Assembly (NCBI GenBank): GCA_949361645.1
Contig: OX442434.1
Span: forward strand, 4,776,788 to 4,840,787
Direction of reading: 5' to 3'
Source of the DNA: Spongilla lacustris
Lineage: Eukaryota; Porifera; Demospongiae; Spongillida; Spongillidae
Length of the DNA: 64,000 nucleotides
In this document: positions 34,665 through 47,168 of the stretch, in pieces
How the letters are laid out: each line of letters starts with the position of its first letter
How positions within the stretch are numbered: the first letter of the stretch is position 1
The notes under the pieces: generated by a model
Seen by the model: the letters and a program-made list of their open reading frames with translations, nothing else
Told to the model about the DNA's origin: nothing
The model's database searches: none
Translations under genes and position numbers: made by a program

Positions 34665-37600
34665 CTGTATGCTCCATCACCACCTTCTATACAGCTTTCA
34701 ATGGTCTGACCCAACCACTCATCGCCACATGAGTCCTCAAAGACACGTATCACCTGTCCAGCCAAATTATCCATGAGAGTAGTGCGGGCATTCGCAGAGG
34801 AGGCCTGTGATATCTGAACATTGATTTGCAGCAAGGCATTACGGAGAGTCCACTGATCCAAGTTCTATAATGGAGGATGATCACATGCACATGAAGTGAT
34901 TAAATCATACCCTGTAAACAAATAAATTCAAAGTACACTGTACATGTACATACAATTGTACATGTACATGTATTCGTATAGAGGCCATACATGTAATTGT
35001 GTACCTTCAGAGTCTTTACTAGATACAAACCAATACCGTCTTTTCACAAACCCTAGCTATTGCCTCCAAAATAAACCAGATTGGGATAAGTCATTATACA
35101 ATGTACATGTGTAAAGTGCAATGTGATGCAGAAGACATTTGCCTACAGTACACTGTACCTTACCCCAGCATACATGTACATGTACATTGGCCACACCTAC
35201 AGTAGCATTCACTAACCATATTAGCCACACCTTAAATAGCTACACGTATTTTTACCTTAAGGATGTCTTCCACTACAGCACTGCTGTCTGTGACATACGG
35301 GAGGCCAGAAATTCCTGATGGAAATGATGCTTTGTTGGCCCTATATGGGCTCAATAAGTTCAGTAGATACTGAGCCTGCACACACACACACATCCAACAC
35401 ACACACACACACACACATTACTTAGCTGAAATGCTACAATGATACAGACTTGACAGCGATAAATACAATCAATACTGTATACCCAGCCATGACCCACCCA
35501 CCTGTGCCAGTGTAAGACTGGTGTCTCCCAGCTTGTCCTTGTCCATAATGTGGACTTTGTGCTGCATACACTTCTCCCTCACCCAGCTCTGGGTAGCCAG
35601 GGACTCCAAGACCACCTTAACCCTGTCCAGCACGGCCTCTCCCCCATCACCGCTGGACTGCACCAGGACCTGCATTCCCATCTTCATGCTACCAATGGCT
35701 GCACTTCTGGAAGCAGGCTGACTGATCCGAAACAGGTCCTGCGGCCAATAACAATGGTCCTATAGTGAGGGACAGAAGGCGCTCCCTCCCAGGCACATGT
35801 TGCAATGTGGCTGCAAACATGGATCATTCCATAACCATATACAAATTGAGCACTGCAAAATACTGTACATGTATACAAGTGTACATGTACATGCACAACA
35901 TGTCTATTTGAAATGCACATGTAAATGTAAGGTAGACTTTCATATTTGAACGGCTTTCCTTTATTAGAACAAGGGGGGGGGGGGGGGGGGGGGGGTTTAT
36001 TAGACCTCGTTTGATAATACACTATGTACAGTACATGTGTAAGCAGTGGAGGTAAAAAAACATGGAGTAATGCATGGTGACAACCCTGTTTGGTTCCTGC
36101 TCCTACCTGCCTTATTCGTGAATTGGATTCTGCGTGTGTATAGGTACAAGGAAAGATCAGCAGGTAAACCTTTCAATAAATGCTGCATGGGTACCCATAT
36201 GTACATGTACATGTATATCACTATAAGCTTCCCCATAAATCTTTGGTATTATTCAACCACGCACAGCTGTTTCACTGCTGGTGAATCTAGCATTTCTGCG
36301 GATGGAATTTTTGTACATGTACTCTCATTCTTGATAGTCGGTGTTTCTGTAGATTGGATGCTGCTTGTTTCTCACCCTCCTCAGTATAATTTGAATCTTA
36401 CATGTATCTGAAGATCAGTATGTTTCAATGGCAGCTATGATATGTCCAACCATTCAAGTACTCACTCTCTTGTAGCGCATATGGGAATGCAAAAGCTGTT
36501 TATAGGTCACTCATGTTAAATAGCGGTCATGGGTTAGTGGCAGTGGATGATAAACATACAATGTAGATCGCCACTGCTTTGATAAGAGCTTAAAGCAATT
36601 GGGGTGGTTTAAATAGTCCTATCATGTTGAACTCTTTTAGAAAAAAAACCATTCTAATTGAGACACGTCACCATCATACCATGTGTGACAAAATTGAATA
36701 CATTGGCGCTGCTATGCATTCATTTATCATTACAAAAGTGTTTTTCAGGTGCACTGATAAATACAAAAGTACTTTGGTATGTCCAAATTTTACTTTCATG
36801 ATTCATTCTGTCCTTTACATGTAATCTGTGGTTTCTAATATGGCAGTTTACCTTACACTACCATGAGAATACATCAAATCCAGAGTAATTATCAAATTGG
36901 CTGCATGTACATGTGCATGTACAAATGTACATGTAATTACATAATTACATATGTACATGTAGCACACTGCTAGTACAGTGTGGTTATGCATACCACAACC
37001 ATTGGTATTGTTGTAACTTGCTATAAACACAAATGTACAACTTTAAAAAAAGATGATTCACGTGTGTTAAATAACAGTTATGGTATGCTGTAAATGTATG
37101 TATCAATTTTGAAACATAATAAGGGTTTTGATTTCAGTTTTCTTACATGTGTTTATACATGGTTGTATTTAGATGTGCATGTAAAGACAATCAAAGTGCA
37201 ATTACATGTACATGTACCTTGACCAACGACACAATGTAATTGAAGTCCAGATCTCTGCACTTTGCTTGCAGGAAGTGTCTCACAAATGGAGGCAGCAGAA
37301 TATGGTTCTCAGGGTCATCACTGTAGTCCCCTCTGATGTAGTCATCAACCAGAAGGTGGAGGACCAAAGAATTCATAAACTGTAGTAGCAGAACACGATG
37401 TTGTGGTGCCCCTACTGTATGAGGATGACAAGCCAGAGTAAGACTATGGTATGGTAAGACTACGGTATGGTAAGACTATGGTATGGTAAGACTATATGGT
37501 ACAGTAAGACTATGGAGCCACATTGTACATGTGTGTATGTGTACATGTAGAAACATCACACACCTTACACACACACACACACACCTTGGGGGTGGGTCAA

Positions 37601-37723
37601 CTGAACAGAGATGATAGGTTTGATGATGTAACTAATGATGTCATGTAGAAGAAGACATCCAGTTGCCAACAACAGGGCAACAAATGTAATCAAACTGGAA
37701 TGGATCCCAGCATTCATCAAGAT
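34665..37723 (-). pseudogene. Five-exon inverted MED12 fragment
   Basis: Counterparts of the first five MED12 exons of the window, in minus-strand order: 37723-37585, 37414-37218, 35738-35502, 35375-35256, 34864-34665. All are open and keep their GT/AG borders. I see only three amino-acid changes (all in the third: G/A, S/G, P/L). Everything before and after these exons is missing, so it cannot make a complete MED12 protein. If transcribed from the plus strand it would give RNA antisense to the fragment itself but sense-complementary to MED12. It is classed as a pseudogene by truncation, not by decay. Confidence 0.85.
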
Positions 37724-38319
37724 CTGAAAAAAATGAGTGCAGGCACATCACATATGTATTGCTTTGGGAAACAGTAGGAAGTAATAGAATGGGTATAATT
37801 GATGCTATGATTTGACTGCTTTTGTCAAGACAAAGCACAATACTGCCAGGTTCATCATTTCAACATGATACACAGATATACATGTAAACAACATGTACAT
37901 TGTGTACATGTACAGGTAATACTACATTCACACGACACAATTTTTCCATGCCAGCACAGTACGGTTCAGTTAAAATTGACATGTGAATACTGTCAGAACT
38001 ATAGTGTGCCGTGCCGGGCCAGCATAGTTGCAACATAGATAATAGAGCAGCGAATTGGCAACGTGATCCATTCAGAACGTGCGGACCGTCCGAGGTAGTG
38101 GTATTCACACGTCAAAAGGTGTCACAAGGGGTGGATCGGATTTCTTGGAGTCAATATCTATAAAGCTTTGCAAATGTATACATAAATATATATTTTTCCA
38201 CCATGCCTTTGTGGGTAAGATACATACATGTACTCCATGCCTTTGTGGGTAAGTTTCATCGTTGTACTCATTCTGTAGGCTTTATTTTTACTTTTTATGA
38301 GTAGTACTAAAGTTGAAAA

Positions 38320-38754
38320 GTGTTGCTATGTGGATTTTTTTCTTCAACTCATGCTTTTAGGCTGAGTTATGAATTTGTGAAGAATGATATGGGTGGAAGA
38401 CATAAACTTGGATGTGCAATGAAGAATGCTGAAAGAAAGGAACGAAAGTCTTCGAATCTCGCAGTGTCCATTCCTTTGAATTTGTTGCACATTCAGGCTT
38501 GCCCTGAACGTAATCTTTCTCTGTGCGCCCCAGACTATCCAAAACCATCTGATGATGATTCACATTTAACTGTGTCGCTGGCCCTATCTGCATATGTAAA
38601 TGGTGTCAGATCTCTTGAGATACTTACATCCCGCGTGTTCATGCTTTCAGTGTCACTCCCATGGGTTATTACCTCTCATATACATGTACATGTACCTCTG
38701 ATTCTGTGTAAAATAGAAGCAGCCAATGATCTGCAACGAACTACAGAAGTGTAG
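38320..38754 (+). other. A' copy of the unrecognised 136-codon ORF
   Basis: A 144-codon open frame corresponding to the 7842-8252 frame. Substitutions between copies include both silent and replacement changes, and the C-terminal third shifts through indels. No domain recognised; see the A copy. Confidence 0.2.
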
Positions 38755-38915
38755 CTTACTATTAATACAACACTGCAATGGACAGCCAAAGTAGCACAGA
38801 AAAAGTTGTATCCTGTTAGGCCACTACAATAAGATTCCTTGTTTCCCATTTCCCGCCCGCACCATTATTTGGTACCGCATGTTTTCATTCATTATTAGAT
38901 CACGTGTTCATTTTA

Positions 38916-39211
38916 CAAGATATAAAAAACATTCTCTCTGAGAAAGTTGGTGGTATATAGGATTTGAAGACAATGGTGGTGTAAAAAGGAAGGGAACAAG
39001 GGATCAACGATGATACGAAATTTTTTTACGTCCTATATTTAGCAACGAAAGATGTACGTACTACAAAAGTGCTAAATATAGGACTGAAAAAAAAATTTCG
39101 TATCATCGTTGATCCCTTGTTCCCTTCCTTTTTACACCACCATTGCCTTCAAATCCTATATACCACCAACTTTCTCAGAGAGAATGTTTTTTATATCTTG
39201 TTCCCTTCATT
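38916..39211. mobile_element. Foldback MITE, GAGAAAGTTAGTGGTATATA family, copy 3
   Basis: Best-preserved member: the left end ACAAGATATAAAAAACATTC and the right end its exact inverse (GAATGTTTTTTATATCTTGT), arms about 130 bp, loop near 39045-39075. It sits precisely at the outer edge of block A'. Confidence 0.9.
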
Positions 39212-39357
39212 TTTGATGGACGATATCGCAAAATGTCATGCAGAAACGTTTGTCTCGATCGCTTATGAAGTACAGCGTATTTAATATGTAATACAGAAAT
39301 AGAAAAACAAAGTTTAATTATAAAAATAAGCATTAGTTATTTTTAATATGTACGCGG

Positions 39358-39472
39358 GGCGATCTCCACCTCCTCCTCTTCCTTCTCTTCCTCCTCTTCC
39401 TTCTCTTCCTCCTCTCCCTCCTCTTCCACCTCTCCCTCCTCTTCCCCCTCTTCCTCCACTCCTTCCTTCATC
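39358..39472 (-). repeat. Polypurine/polypyrimidine tract
   Basis: About 115 bp of almost pure CT on the plus strand (TCC/CTT/TCT mixtures). On the minus strand it reads as a low-complexity Gly/Arg frame that is probably not a gene. Such tracts can form triplex (H-) DNA. Confidence 0.85.
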
Positions 39473-40026
39473 AGCTTCTGCAGTCGTTTTCTTTTTCTTT
39501 TTCACAGGCTCCTGTTAGGAAATCAAAATAAAGTTACATTGTATGTAAAGCAAATGAGTATATTGCCATTAAAATTTTACACTTTCTTCGTCCATTTCGG
39601 CGTCCAAAGGCAAAGCGGCAGAGCCTTGGGCTTCCGCTTCCGCTTCCTGAATCTGAAAAGAGTATGTTGTTAGCGTATCACAACTTACAAGTTGAATCGA
39701 AGCTTCGTCAAAATCTTCAGTATACTTAGCAGTCATCTATACATGGAAATATAAGCTCACTTAATACGAGCTCACACGTTAATGTAGCTCAATACAGCTT
39801 CACTGTTTTTTTGTTGTCAAAGCTTAATTAAGACGGCACTAAATTTAATCATTTTTAAAAATAGCGCGTTTGCTTGCAAAAACTTTCCAATCACATTTGT
39901 AGGCATAGAATCCGAAGAGGTCCGGTAGGATCACTCATTCAAATCGGCTGTTGAGTACCCGCCAAAATGTGTAGAACACACTGTAAACGTGTATCTCACG
40001 TCCCGAAGAGGTCCAGTAGGAATGAC
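39473..40026. other. Unannotated gap between A' and B'
   Basis: The flanks of the CT tract contain possible splice-like signals and short Glu/Ser-coding stretches near 39590-39660, but no ORF or domain that I can support. Confidence 0.3.
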
Positions 40027-41311
40027 TATAACGCATGTGCACTTATCTCAAGTAGTGAACGTATCCTATAAACACATGTACATGAAAATTGATAATATTA
40101 TTATTATCTTTGCATAATTATTATCAATACATGTAATATATCTCAGACCTTCATGTTGCCCTCAGCCTTCTCCATCATTGTGCCTCCTTTTGCAAATTAA
40201 TACACCTTGCTAGAGGCACACCTTGCGGTTGAGGCCTTGAAGGACTTTGACCTCGCTGTTGCTAACTGCTTTACCAAATGCATATGTACAGGCCTGGACT
40301 TATCAGTAGATGCTTGGAAACAAGTGCAATTGAGCCCACACAGAGAAGGCCTTAGCCTCGTCCCCAGGCCCTGTTTTTTATGAGTTGCGGGGGCGAAAAA
40401 CACACTGGCAGGGTCCTAGCGCGCATGCGCTAGCCATTACCAATACGCTTGGTAATCGCATACTGTTGTAATTTTCGTTTGTAAACCTTTCCGTACACTA
40501 TCTCGATCTCAGCGTAAACTCTTCCTCGTTCCAGACGTACTTGGTTATATTTTAAATTTATATTACTTCGGAATTAATGGGACCCTAGCACGATACTACG
40601 CCGCTTAGATGGTAAATATTCAGTATACAGTAGTCTTTATGTTTCTTTGTGTATCGCATTATTGATCAGTTTCAAGGGATTGATCATATGCCAAACTCAC
40701 TGTTGACCCCAAATCAGAATCAGCACTATTAATAGTATGAAATCATAAAAAAACGCGACCCGCGTATAACTCGGATAGTGTAGCTCTTTGTTGCTATCGA
40801 ACTAGAATGGAAAGACGATCATTTTCATGTTTTCATTTTTTTTTTTTTCAAGTCGCCATTCCGTTTACTTTAAGAGAACAAAAAAGCTCGTATACTGTTC
40901 TCGTTCCGAGAGTCCGAGACCCATTTTTCTCCATAGTCGTATTCTTTCTTCATTGTAAAGAGCGCCAATTATAACAATGGCCTTAGAATTTCCTGGAAAA
41001 ACATCTGCTGGTATCAGGTGTATAAATAAAGCATGTAAACAATTATGTAATCGTTACGTAATATGGAGAGTATCATTTAAAGCGTTCCTGATCCTGTGGC
41101 AATGTTTCACGTATGATTAGAATTGTGGATTGTACATTCCTTAGGTTCGTGCTAGCCACCGGTTTTTGTTTACCGCGATTGTCAAAGTGCCTTCATGCAT
41201 GGACGAAAGAGGTGAAGTAAACGACGAATTAGAATCCTCCCAAGTTTGGTATCTCTGGTACAATGCGGATCCTGAACTAAACTTAGTAGTAAAAAACTGC
41301 GGAAGGAAACA

Positions 41312-41577
41312 AGATATAATAACATTCTCTCTAAGAAAGTTAGTGGTATATAGGTTTTGAAGGCAATGGTGGTGTAAAAAGGAAGGAAACATGGGATTAG
41401 AGATACAATAATTATTCCTATATTTAGCAACATAATTGTAATGCCTTATGCCGTTCTATAACGTGCTAAATATAGGAATAATTATTGTATCTCCAATCCC
41501 TTGTTCCCTTCCTTTTTACACCACCATTGCCTTCAAATCCTATATACCACTAACTTTCTCAGAGTCAATGTTTTAAA
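41312..41577. mobile_element. Foldback MITE, GAGAAAGTTAGTGGTATATA family, copy 4
   Basis: B' counterpart of the copy at 27955-28202, with the same insertion site and the same AATAATTATTCCTATATTTA core arms. Confidence 0.85.
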
Positions 41578-42396
41578 TTTTTTTTTTTATGTAGGCGTTG
41601 AACGTATATTTGGGTCTGTGGCCGAGACTAGTATCTTATTACGCGATCATACACTAAAAAATGCGCGCTACATTGTTGCATGCTATGTTGGCATTGGCAT
41701 GTTGAATTATTAATGGTTAGAAATATGGAAGACGCTGTTGTTACTGCTTGTGAAGCTGTTATTTAGCTGCATTGATAAAGATTTAGAAGCTGCATTAATA
41801 AAATTAAAATTAAAATTAAAAAAAGAGGCGTAAACGAAGAAATAGGACGGTATGGGCAGTTATAAACTCTGGCATGGGTGAAAGAGTGAATTAGACGAAC
41901 AGAAGGCCAATTGAATTGCCTTGTCCCTCGCATCTCTGACATGGTAAAGTTTTATTTAAGTACTACATGTATTGTACAAGCGCGGTTGCTTATCTCGTCC
42001 TATCACGCCATGTCAATTGCGTCATGAATATAATTTATGGCGGCGGCAACATGTTGCCTCGAGGTACAGTATTAGACCAGACCACCTTTCTACTAGTGTT
42101 GCGTGTTGCACGCACACGCACGCAACTCCTGATAGCTAGGCAATATGTTGCCTAGTGCATGTATTTTTAAACTGTTTTTTTTTTTTTGGGCTGGTCGGCA
42201 GCTCTGCCATAGGATGGGCAGATGAATATTAGATAGCAATTGCGGCCAGAACTTTATTAGGGATCGGATCGGGAAGGGGAGGGTGCAGACACTAATAAAT
42301 GTGGATGGTTACGGTTTAGATTACCGAATAATTGTGCTGATTCTTATATATAGACGTACGTTGTAAGGTTGTTGGTCCGTTTGTGACCTTTCAAGG

Positions 42397-43476
42397 ATGG
42401 ACAATGACACCAACGCTACCAACTGCAGCACATTAAAGGGAAGTGAAACTATACTTATTATTGGCGGTTCCATTGGCGCGGCCTCCATATTGATTTGCTT
42501 ACTTCCAATATTTCTAGTCTTCGCACTGAAGTTGCACACGCAGTTTACCTATCGCGTCGCGCTCTATCAAGTGATAGCAGCGCTGTTGTACGAATGCGCC
42601 CTGGTGCTCAGCTCCTTCACACCACTCTCGAATGGCGGCTACTACAATAAGCCATCTGAGCGCGCCCACTACCCACTCTGCGAGTTCACCGGCTTCATCC
42701 TCCAGTTCCTGTTTTGGATAAAGTTGCTTTTTGTGTCCTTCATAGTCATACATCTGTTCACGTTTGCTGTCATATACAAAAACATTAAGAAGGTGGAGGT
42801 GTGCTACGTTACTTTTTCTGTGCTTTTGTCGCTTGGCGTGGCCATAATTCCTTTCCTATCGCACACGTACGGGCTTGCGGGATCATGGTGCTGGATAACA
42901 AGCTGGAGAGATGACTGCCCATCGGACATTCTTCTGATTGGGCTAGTTGAACAATTCGCTCTCTACTACGGCCCGGGAATACTTCTACTATCACTGGACT
43001 CGGCTTTTGCAATCGTATTAATTCTGATATTGGTGGTTAGGCTCTATCGGAAAGGAGCTGTGAAGCGCCAGCAGCTCAAGGCTCTCAAGCAAATATTGCC
43101 ATTGCTGACTTATTCATTTGCATTTCTACTGCTCCTGTTGCCCGGCTTTGCTAACAGGGTGTATGGGGCAACACCAAATCCACCGCTGCCTCAGCTGACA
43201 TTGTCAAGCATAGTTTGCATTGCATCCTGGGGCTGGGTGGCTGGACTAACCCTACTAGCACACATCATTGTAATGGTATGGTCTAAAAGAAAATTCAACT
43301 CCTCGAAGGTCAGGGAAATAGCTATTATCAACAATTATGGTACTACAGATGCAGTCACAGCAAATGCTGGCCACAGTTCCACCATCCGTTTTCACGCCAC
43401 CTCAAGTACACACTATTCACTGCAAAATGAAAGTGAAGTCGATGACCAGGCGTTTGTTTTTGTGGAAAAACAATGA
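42397..43476 (+). CDS. 7TM receptor 4 (same family, recent duplicate)
   Basis: An intronless 359-residue 7TM protein, identical to receptor 3 except for five residues and a longer tail. The receptor 3 stop TAG is CAG here, so the frame reads on for nine more residues (QAFVFVEKQ) to a TGA. It carries the same N-glycosylated N-terminus, HTYGLAGSWCWI loop motif and Ser/Thr-rich tail. The third intracellular loop reads LYRKGAVKRQQLKALKQILP against LHRKGAVKHHQLKALKQIVP in receptor 3. AATAAA is at 43529. The upstream site is uninterrupted by the 935 bp element. Because B' looks like the source block, this is probably the older of the two. Confidence 0.85.
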   Translation: MDNDTNATNCSTLKGSETILIIGGSIGAASILICLLPIFLVFALKLHTQFTYRVALYQVIAALLYECALVLSSFTPLSNGGYYNKPSERAHYPLCEFTGFILQFLFWIKLLFVSFIVIHLFTFAVIYKNIKKVEVCYVTFSVLLSLGVAIIPFLSHTYGLAGSWCWITSWRDDCPSDILLIGLVEQFALYYGPGILLLSLDSAFAIVLILILVVRLYRKGAVKRQQLKALKQILPLLTYSFAFLLLLLPGFANRVYGATPNPPLPQLTLSSIVCIASWGWVAGLTLLAHIIVMVWSKRKFNSSKVREIAIINNYGTTDAVTANAGHSSTIRFHATSSTHYSLQNESEVDDQAFVFVEKQ

Positions 43477-45464
43477 TCAGTAATTTACTTGGATGAGATG
43501 AGGTGTATTTTGATGCCCTTGAACCTAAAATAAAAATAAAAATACAGCATTGTAATGTTTAAATAAGTGGCACACTAATTTAATAAACTTTTCTTATGAA
43601 CCATATGGTGTACTTTGCAAATCTGTAATGTGTGTTGGTGATCCAAGTGTTTGCACACAAGCCACTAAAGGATATTAACAGATTTTTTTTTGCATACACA
43701 GCAGTACTAATAACAACAGAAAACAATAAAATCATGGCGTTGTGGATGGGGCTTGCACGTGTACTACTGCATGTCTTGGTAAACTGATCACCTTATACGT
43801 ATAATTTTGAGCTCTGCCAACGTAATTAATAGATCACATATTTGCAACCTGGCTTTGTACTGACAAGTTTCAAGCATATTGCTTTCTTACCAATAGTATG
43901 GCCTAAGTGGTTCAATTGTGATTTTTGCAGGTTAGGACTGTAACGTACACTCCAATTTGTAAGGCCATGTATATGTGCATGTTTTAGCTGGCTTACAATT
44001 TTAATGTGTGTGTGTCAGGTATATACATTGTATAGAGAATTACACAGCAACCCCGGCCCATGCATTGAATTGAAGGTCTATCAGTAGGCGAATCCAAAGC
44101 ACATTTTAAAGATGGTTTTCAATTTCACTTTCAAGACAAGTAACATCAGAAGCTTTCATAACACCACAGTGCAGACTCCTACATTGAAAAGTCCAACAAT
44201 GCCAAACTTCAGCCATGCACTGCATTAGAGTCGAGTACATCTGTATTCGCCCTATCCAGTTCACTATTGATTTTTAAATATAGTTCTGGAGGGGCCAAGC
44301 ACTGCACTATTTACATGTGCACACCACCACGTTCCCGATCCTAAATAATGTTCCATCAGTATAGTGCAGGTCCCATGTGTGGAAATGGAGTGGTGGCAAT
44401 TTATTCACCTGCTCAGTGTGTTCCCCAAAGCCAATATCTGAAGCTAGCTAGCATGCCTAATGTGTCCACAGCAGGCCAGGTTCACAACGTATTTGGGCCA
44501 TGATGAGGGCAAGTGGACATAGCAGTCTTGTGTTTGCAGGAGTGCTGGCTCCTTACTGCTAGCCCACAGGGACCAGTCACTAATGTGTGTGATGCAAGTC
44601 ACCATCTGCATTGACATGAGCCAAGATGCTGGTTATGGTTAGTTAGCTGTGCCAGGGTAGGACACCTGAAGGGTGGGTGTAGCAATGGGGAGTAGTCAGG
44701 TGGGTGGGCAACCCATGTCGTGGGAAAGCCATGCCCTCCCTTTGTAGGACAACTCAGTGCATTCAGCTTATAATTGCATCCAGCATGTGTACCTGACAAT
44801 AAGAGGTCGACCTCATTATTATCAAACTCAAACAAGTTGTTATGACATAGGTTCTACATGTATGGTTCCTGGTGGACTGTCTCACCTCTGAGGCTGTGTC
44901 TAGTCACCCTGCGCCCACTACCCCTTTTGTTAGGCATTTCACTATGCACGCGAAGCGTGCAGTACAGCGCCAAAGGCGCCTCATCACCAAAGGGGACTGG
45001 GGATGAGCCAGATCAATTTTTTTCATGAGACACGTTTCTTTCAATGTTTGGGGTCCGGGTGGCACCCTGAGTGTAATTTGACACCAGATTCGTGCTCCGG
45101 GTGTAAAATTGCATGCTTAGCACACTCTATACGCTAAACCCTAAGGCCTACCCTATCTCCCTTCTCTCCTAAGCTTGGATTATGCCCGCCCACCACTCTT
45201 CTTTGTTATGATGCATTTCCCTTGTTAAATGGCCACTGTTCTTAAAGGGCTGAGCATCCTTCACTTTTAGTACCTATACAACCGTGTAGAAAAAAAAAAT
45301 ACACTGTGCCTGGTTCATTTTTTTGGCACTTGAGCTCTTTCAGGTCATATGATCAGATGGGAAAGTATGCAATCCATGGCATGAGAATCAACCCTCGGCT
45401 CTTATACACCCTGGAAATGGTAAAGGATATTAAATCTAAATCCCAAGCCATAATTTGAAGTTAA

Positions 45465-46268
45465 CCTTTAATCCGGCTCCCGTCATCCTACGCGTAGGGT
45501 TAGCGTCCTACGCGTAGGACGCAAGTTAAAATTAATTTTTAGCAAACTCATATGATCAAAAAATAAACCAAAATCTCATTGTACTGTAGAAATGGTTATT
45601 AATTCAGAAAATATTTTTACTTTCTTGCAATTCTTTAAAGATTGTCAAATACAATCAATACTGCATTGCTAAAAGATGTATTTGCGGTAAATTGTAAAGC
45701 AACTTAAAGTACCAAAAAGTAATGTTGGGAAGATCAGAGCAACATTTTAAAAGAAGGGGGTAGTAGGACAGGTCTTTTGCACTAAGCATATAAAAAAGTA
45801 CATTGTAGATTTGGAAATTGCTAGCTCCACAAGCTTATGAACGATAGATATTTGTCAGACGCATGTTGCGGGAATAGCCAATTTAATGGACAAAATCTTG
45901 AAAACGTACAGTGCGTTTTTGGTAAAAAATGGCAAAATCAATTAGAGTAAAAACACTGCCGTAGAATGTATAAAGTAGCCCACACATCATGCTTCAAAAA
46001 ACATTCAAAAAAAGTTGCATGCACTTGTCGTACTTTTTTCTGTGACAATTAAATTCTCTACATAGTGCATTTTTAAGAACCGTATCTGTTTATTTGCATC
46101 GTGTAACCAAGGGTGTGATTTTAAAAATAGACTGACAGTTGGTAAATTTAGCATGATAGACACATCAAACAACAGTAGAGAAATGGATGCCAATAAACTG
46201 CATTTCTATTTATGATGAATTTTCAAATATTGGTCCTACGCGTAGGACTTGGACCTGGAGAATTAAGG
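45465..46268. mobile_element. piggyBac-like non-autonomous element, 804 bp, TTAA target site
   Basis: Begins CCTTTAATCCGG and ends GGAGAATTAAGG, flanked by TTAA on both sides (45461-45464, 46269-46272). Blocks B (about 33143) and C (about 63027) have a single TTAA at the same place (GAAGTTAAGCCTTGCTG), so the empty site is visible twice. CCT-type ends and TTAA duplication are characteristic of piggyBac elements. The palindrome CCTACGCGTAGG occurs two or three times near the ends. No transposase ORF. Confidence 0.85.
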
Positions 46269-47168
46269 TTAAGCCTTGCTGATCATCAAGTTTACACAAC
46301 AGAAATCAGATGCTTAGGTAGTAGGTACAATTTATAATTAATTATAACAATGTATGTTTGATTGTAAAATGTAGTAACAGTGTAGAAGACATCCATACCA
46401 TTTGCTCACAGCTAGATAGCCTACAATGTAGCTTCTAGGAAAGCCTTTATAATTGTAAGTAACTTCTGCTTTCAATTCAATGTGGCCTGATACAGCAATA
46501 CTCTTTGAAATGATTCCTTCAAAGCACAAAATCGAACTCATGAAGTTGAAGAAACATGTCCCATGAAAGTGACAGTGGCTCAGTGATCCCTGTCTGCTGC
46601 TTCTCTTTTATCTCTTTTTTTTTTTTAACGTTGCTGCATGTGTTCCACAATCATCAGTCATGCATTTGCAAGGGATAAGTTGCTGTGAAGATGTATATGG
46701 CATATACAATGGAGATGTTGGGTGTTGTGATGCCTAGCATGGCCAGTGTATAAGAGACTGGCATGGCATGGGGTAAGGCAAGAGTTCAATACAAGTACTT
46801 ACAACGTGGCGGTGCACTTGGTTGTTGTGGACACATGCAATATATTACTACCTACCTTTCATGTGTAATGACTTCATTGTCATGCAGAATCAGGAACCTT
46901 TGAAGTATTCGTTCAATGCACCAATAAATTGACCGCACACGTTTGTCTGGTTAATGTATTGGCATAAACATACCTGATTTATAAAAGAATACATCCAACT
47001 ACATGTACCAATACATTTAGTGACGAAGAGCACTGACAAACTAGTACTGATATACATGCATGCAGGTACACACACAGGTAAGGTGTAGAATTCAGTGGGT
47101 TCTCAAACTGAAAGGAGACATACATGACATGTAGATGATCAACAATTTGCTGAGAGTTGTATGACACT

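Larger units (their letters stand above)
34411..38912 (-). repeat. Segmental duplication block A' (inverted copy of A)
   Basis: Inverted copy of 7659-13713. Its left end (34411) abuts the B junction spacer. Its right end (38912) falls inside the copied Harbinger-like element and is followed within about 4 bp by a GAGAAAGTTAGTGG foldback MITE. It lacks the foldback element region of A, has a contracted minisatellite and an expanded poly-G (about 35972-35995), and carries an extra segment of about 0.55 kb near 36.51-37.09 kb. Confidence 0.9.

Noticed and set aside
39314..39505. Gly/Arg-rich minus-strand ORF resembling an RGG protein
   Set aside because: Produced by the polypyrimidine tract; low complexity in all frames and no flanking coding signal.
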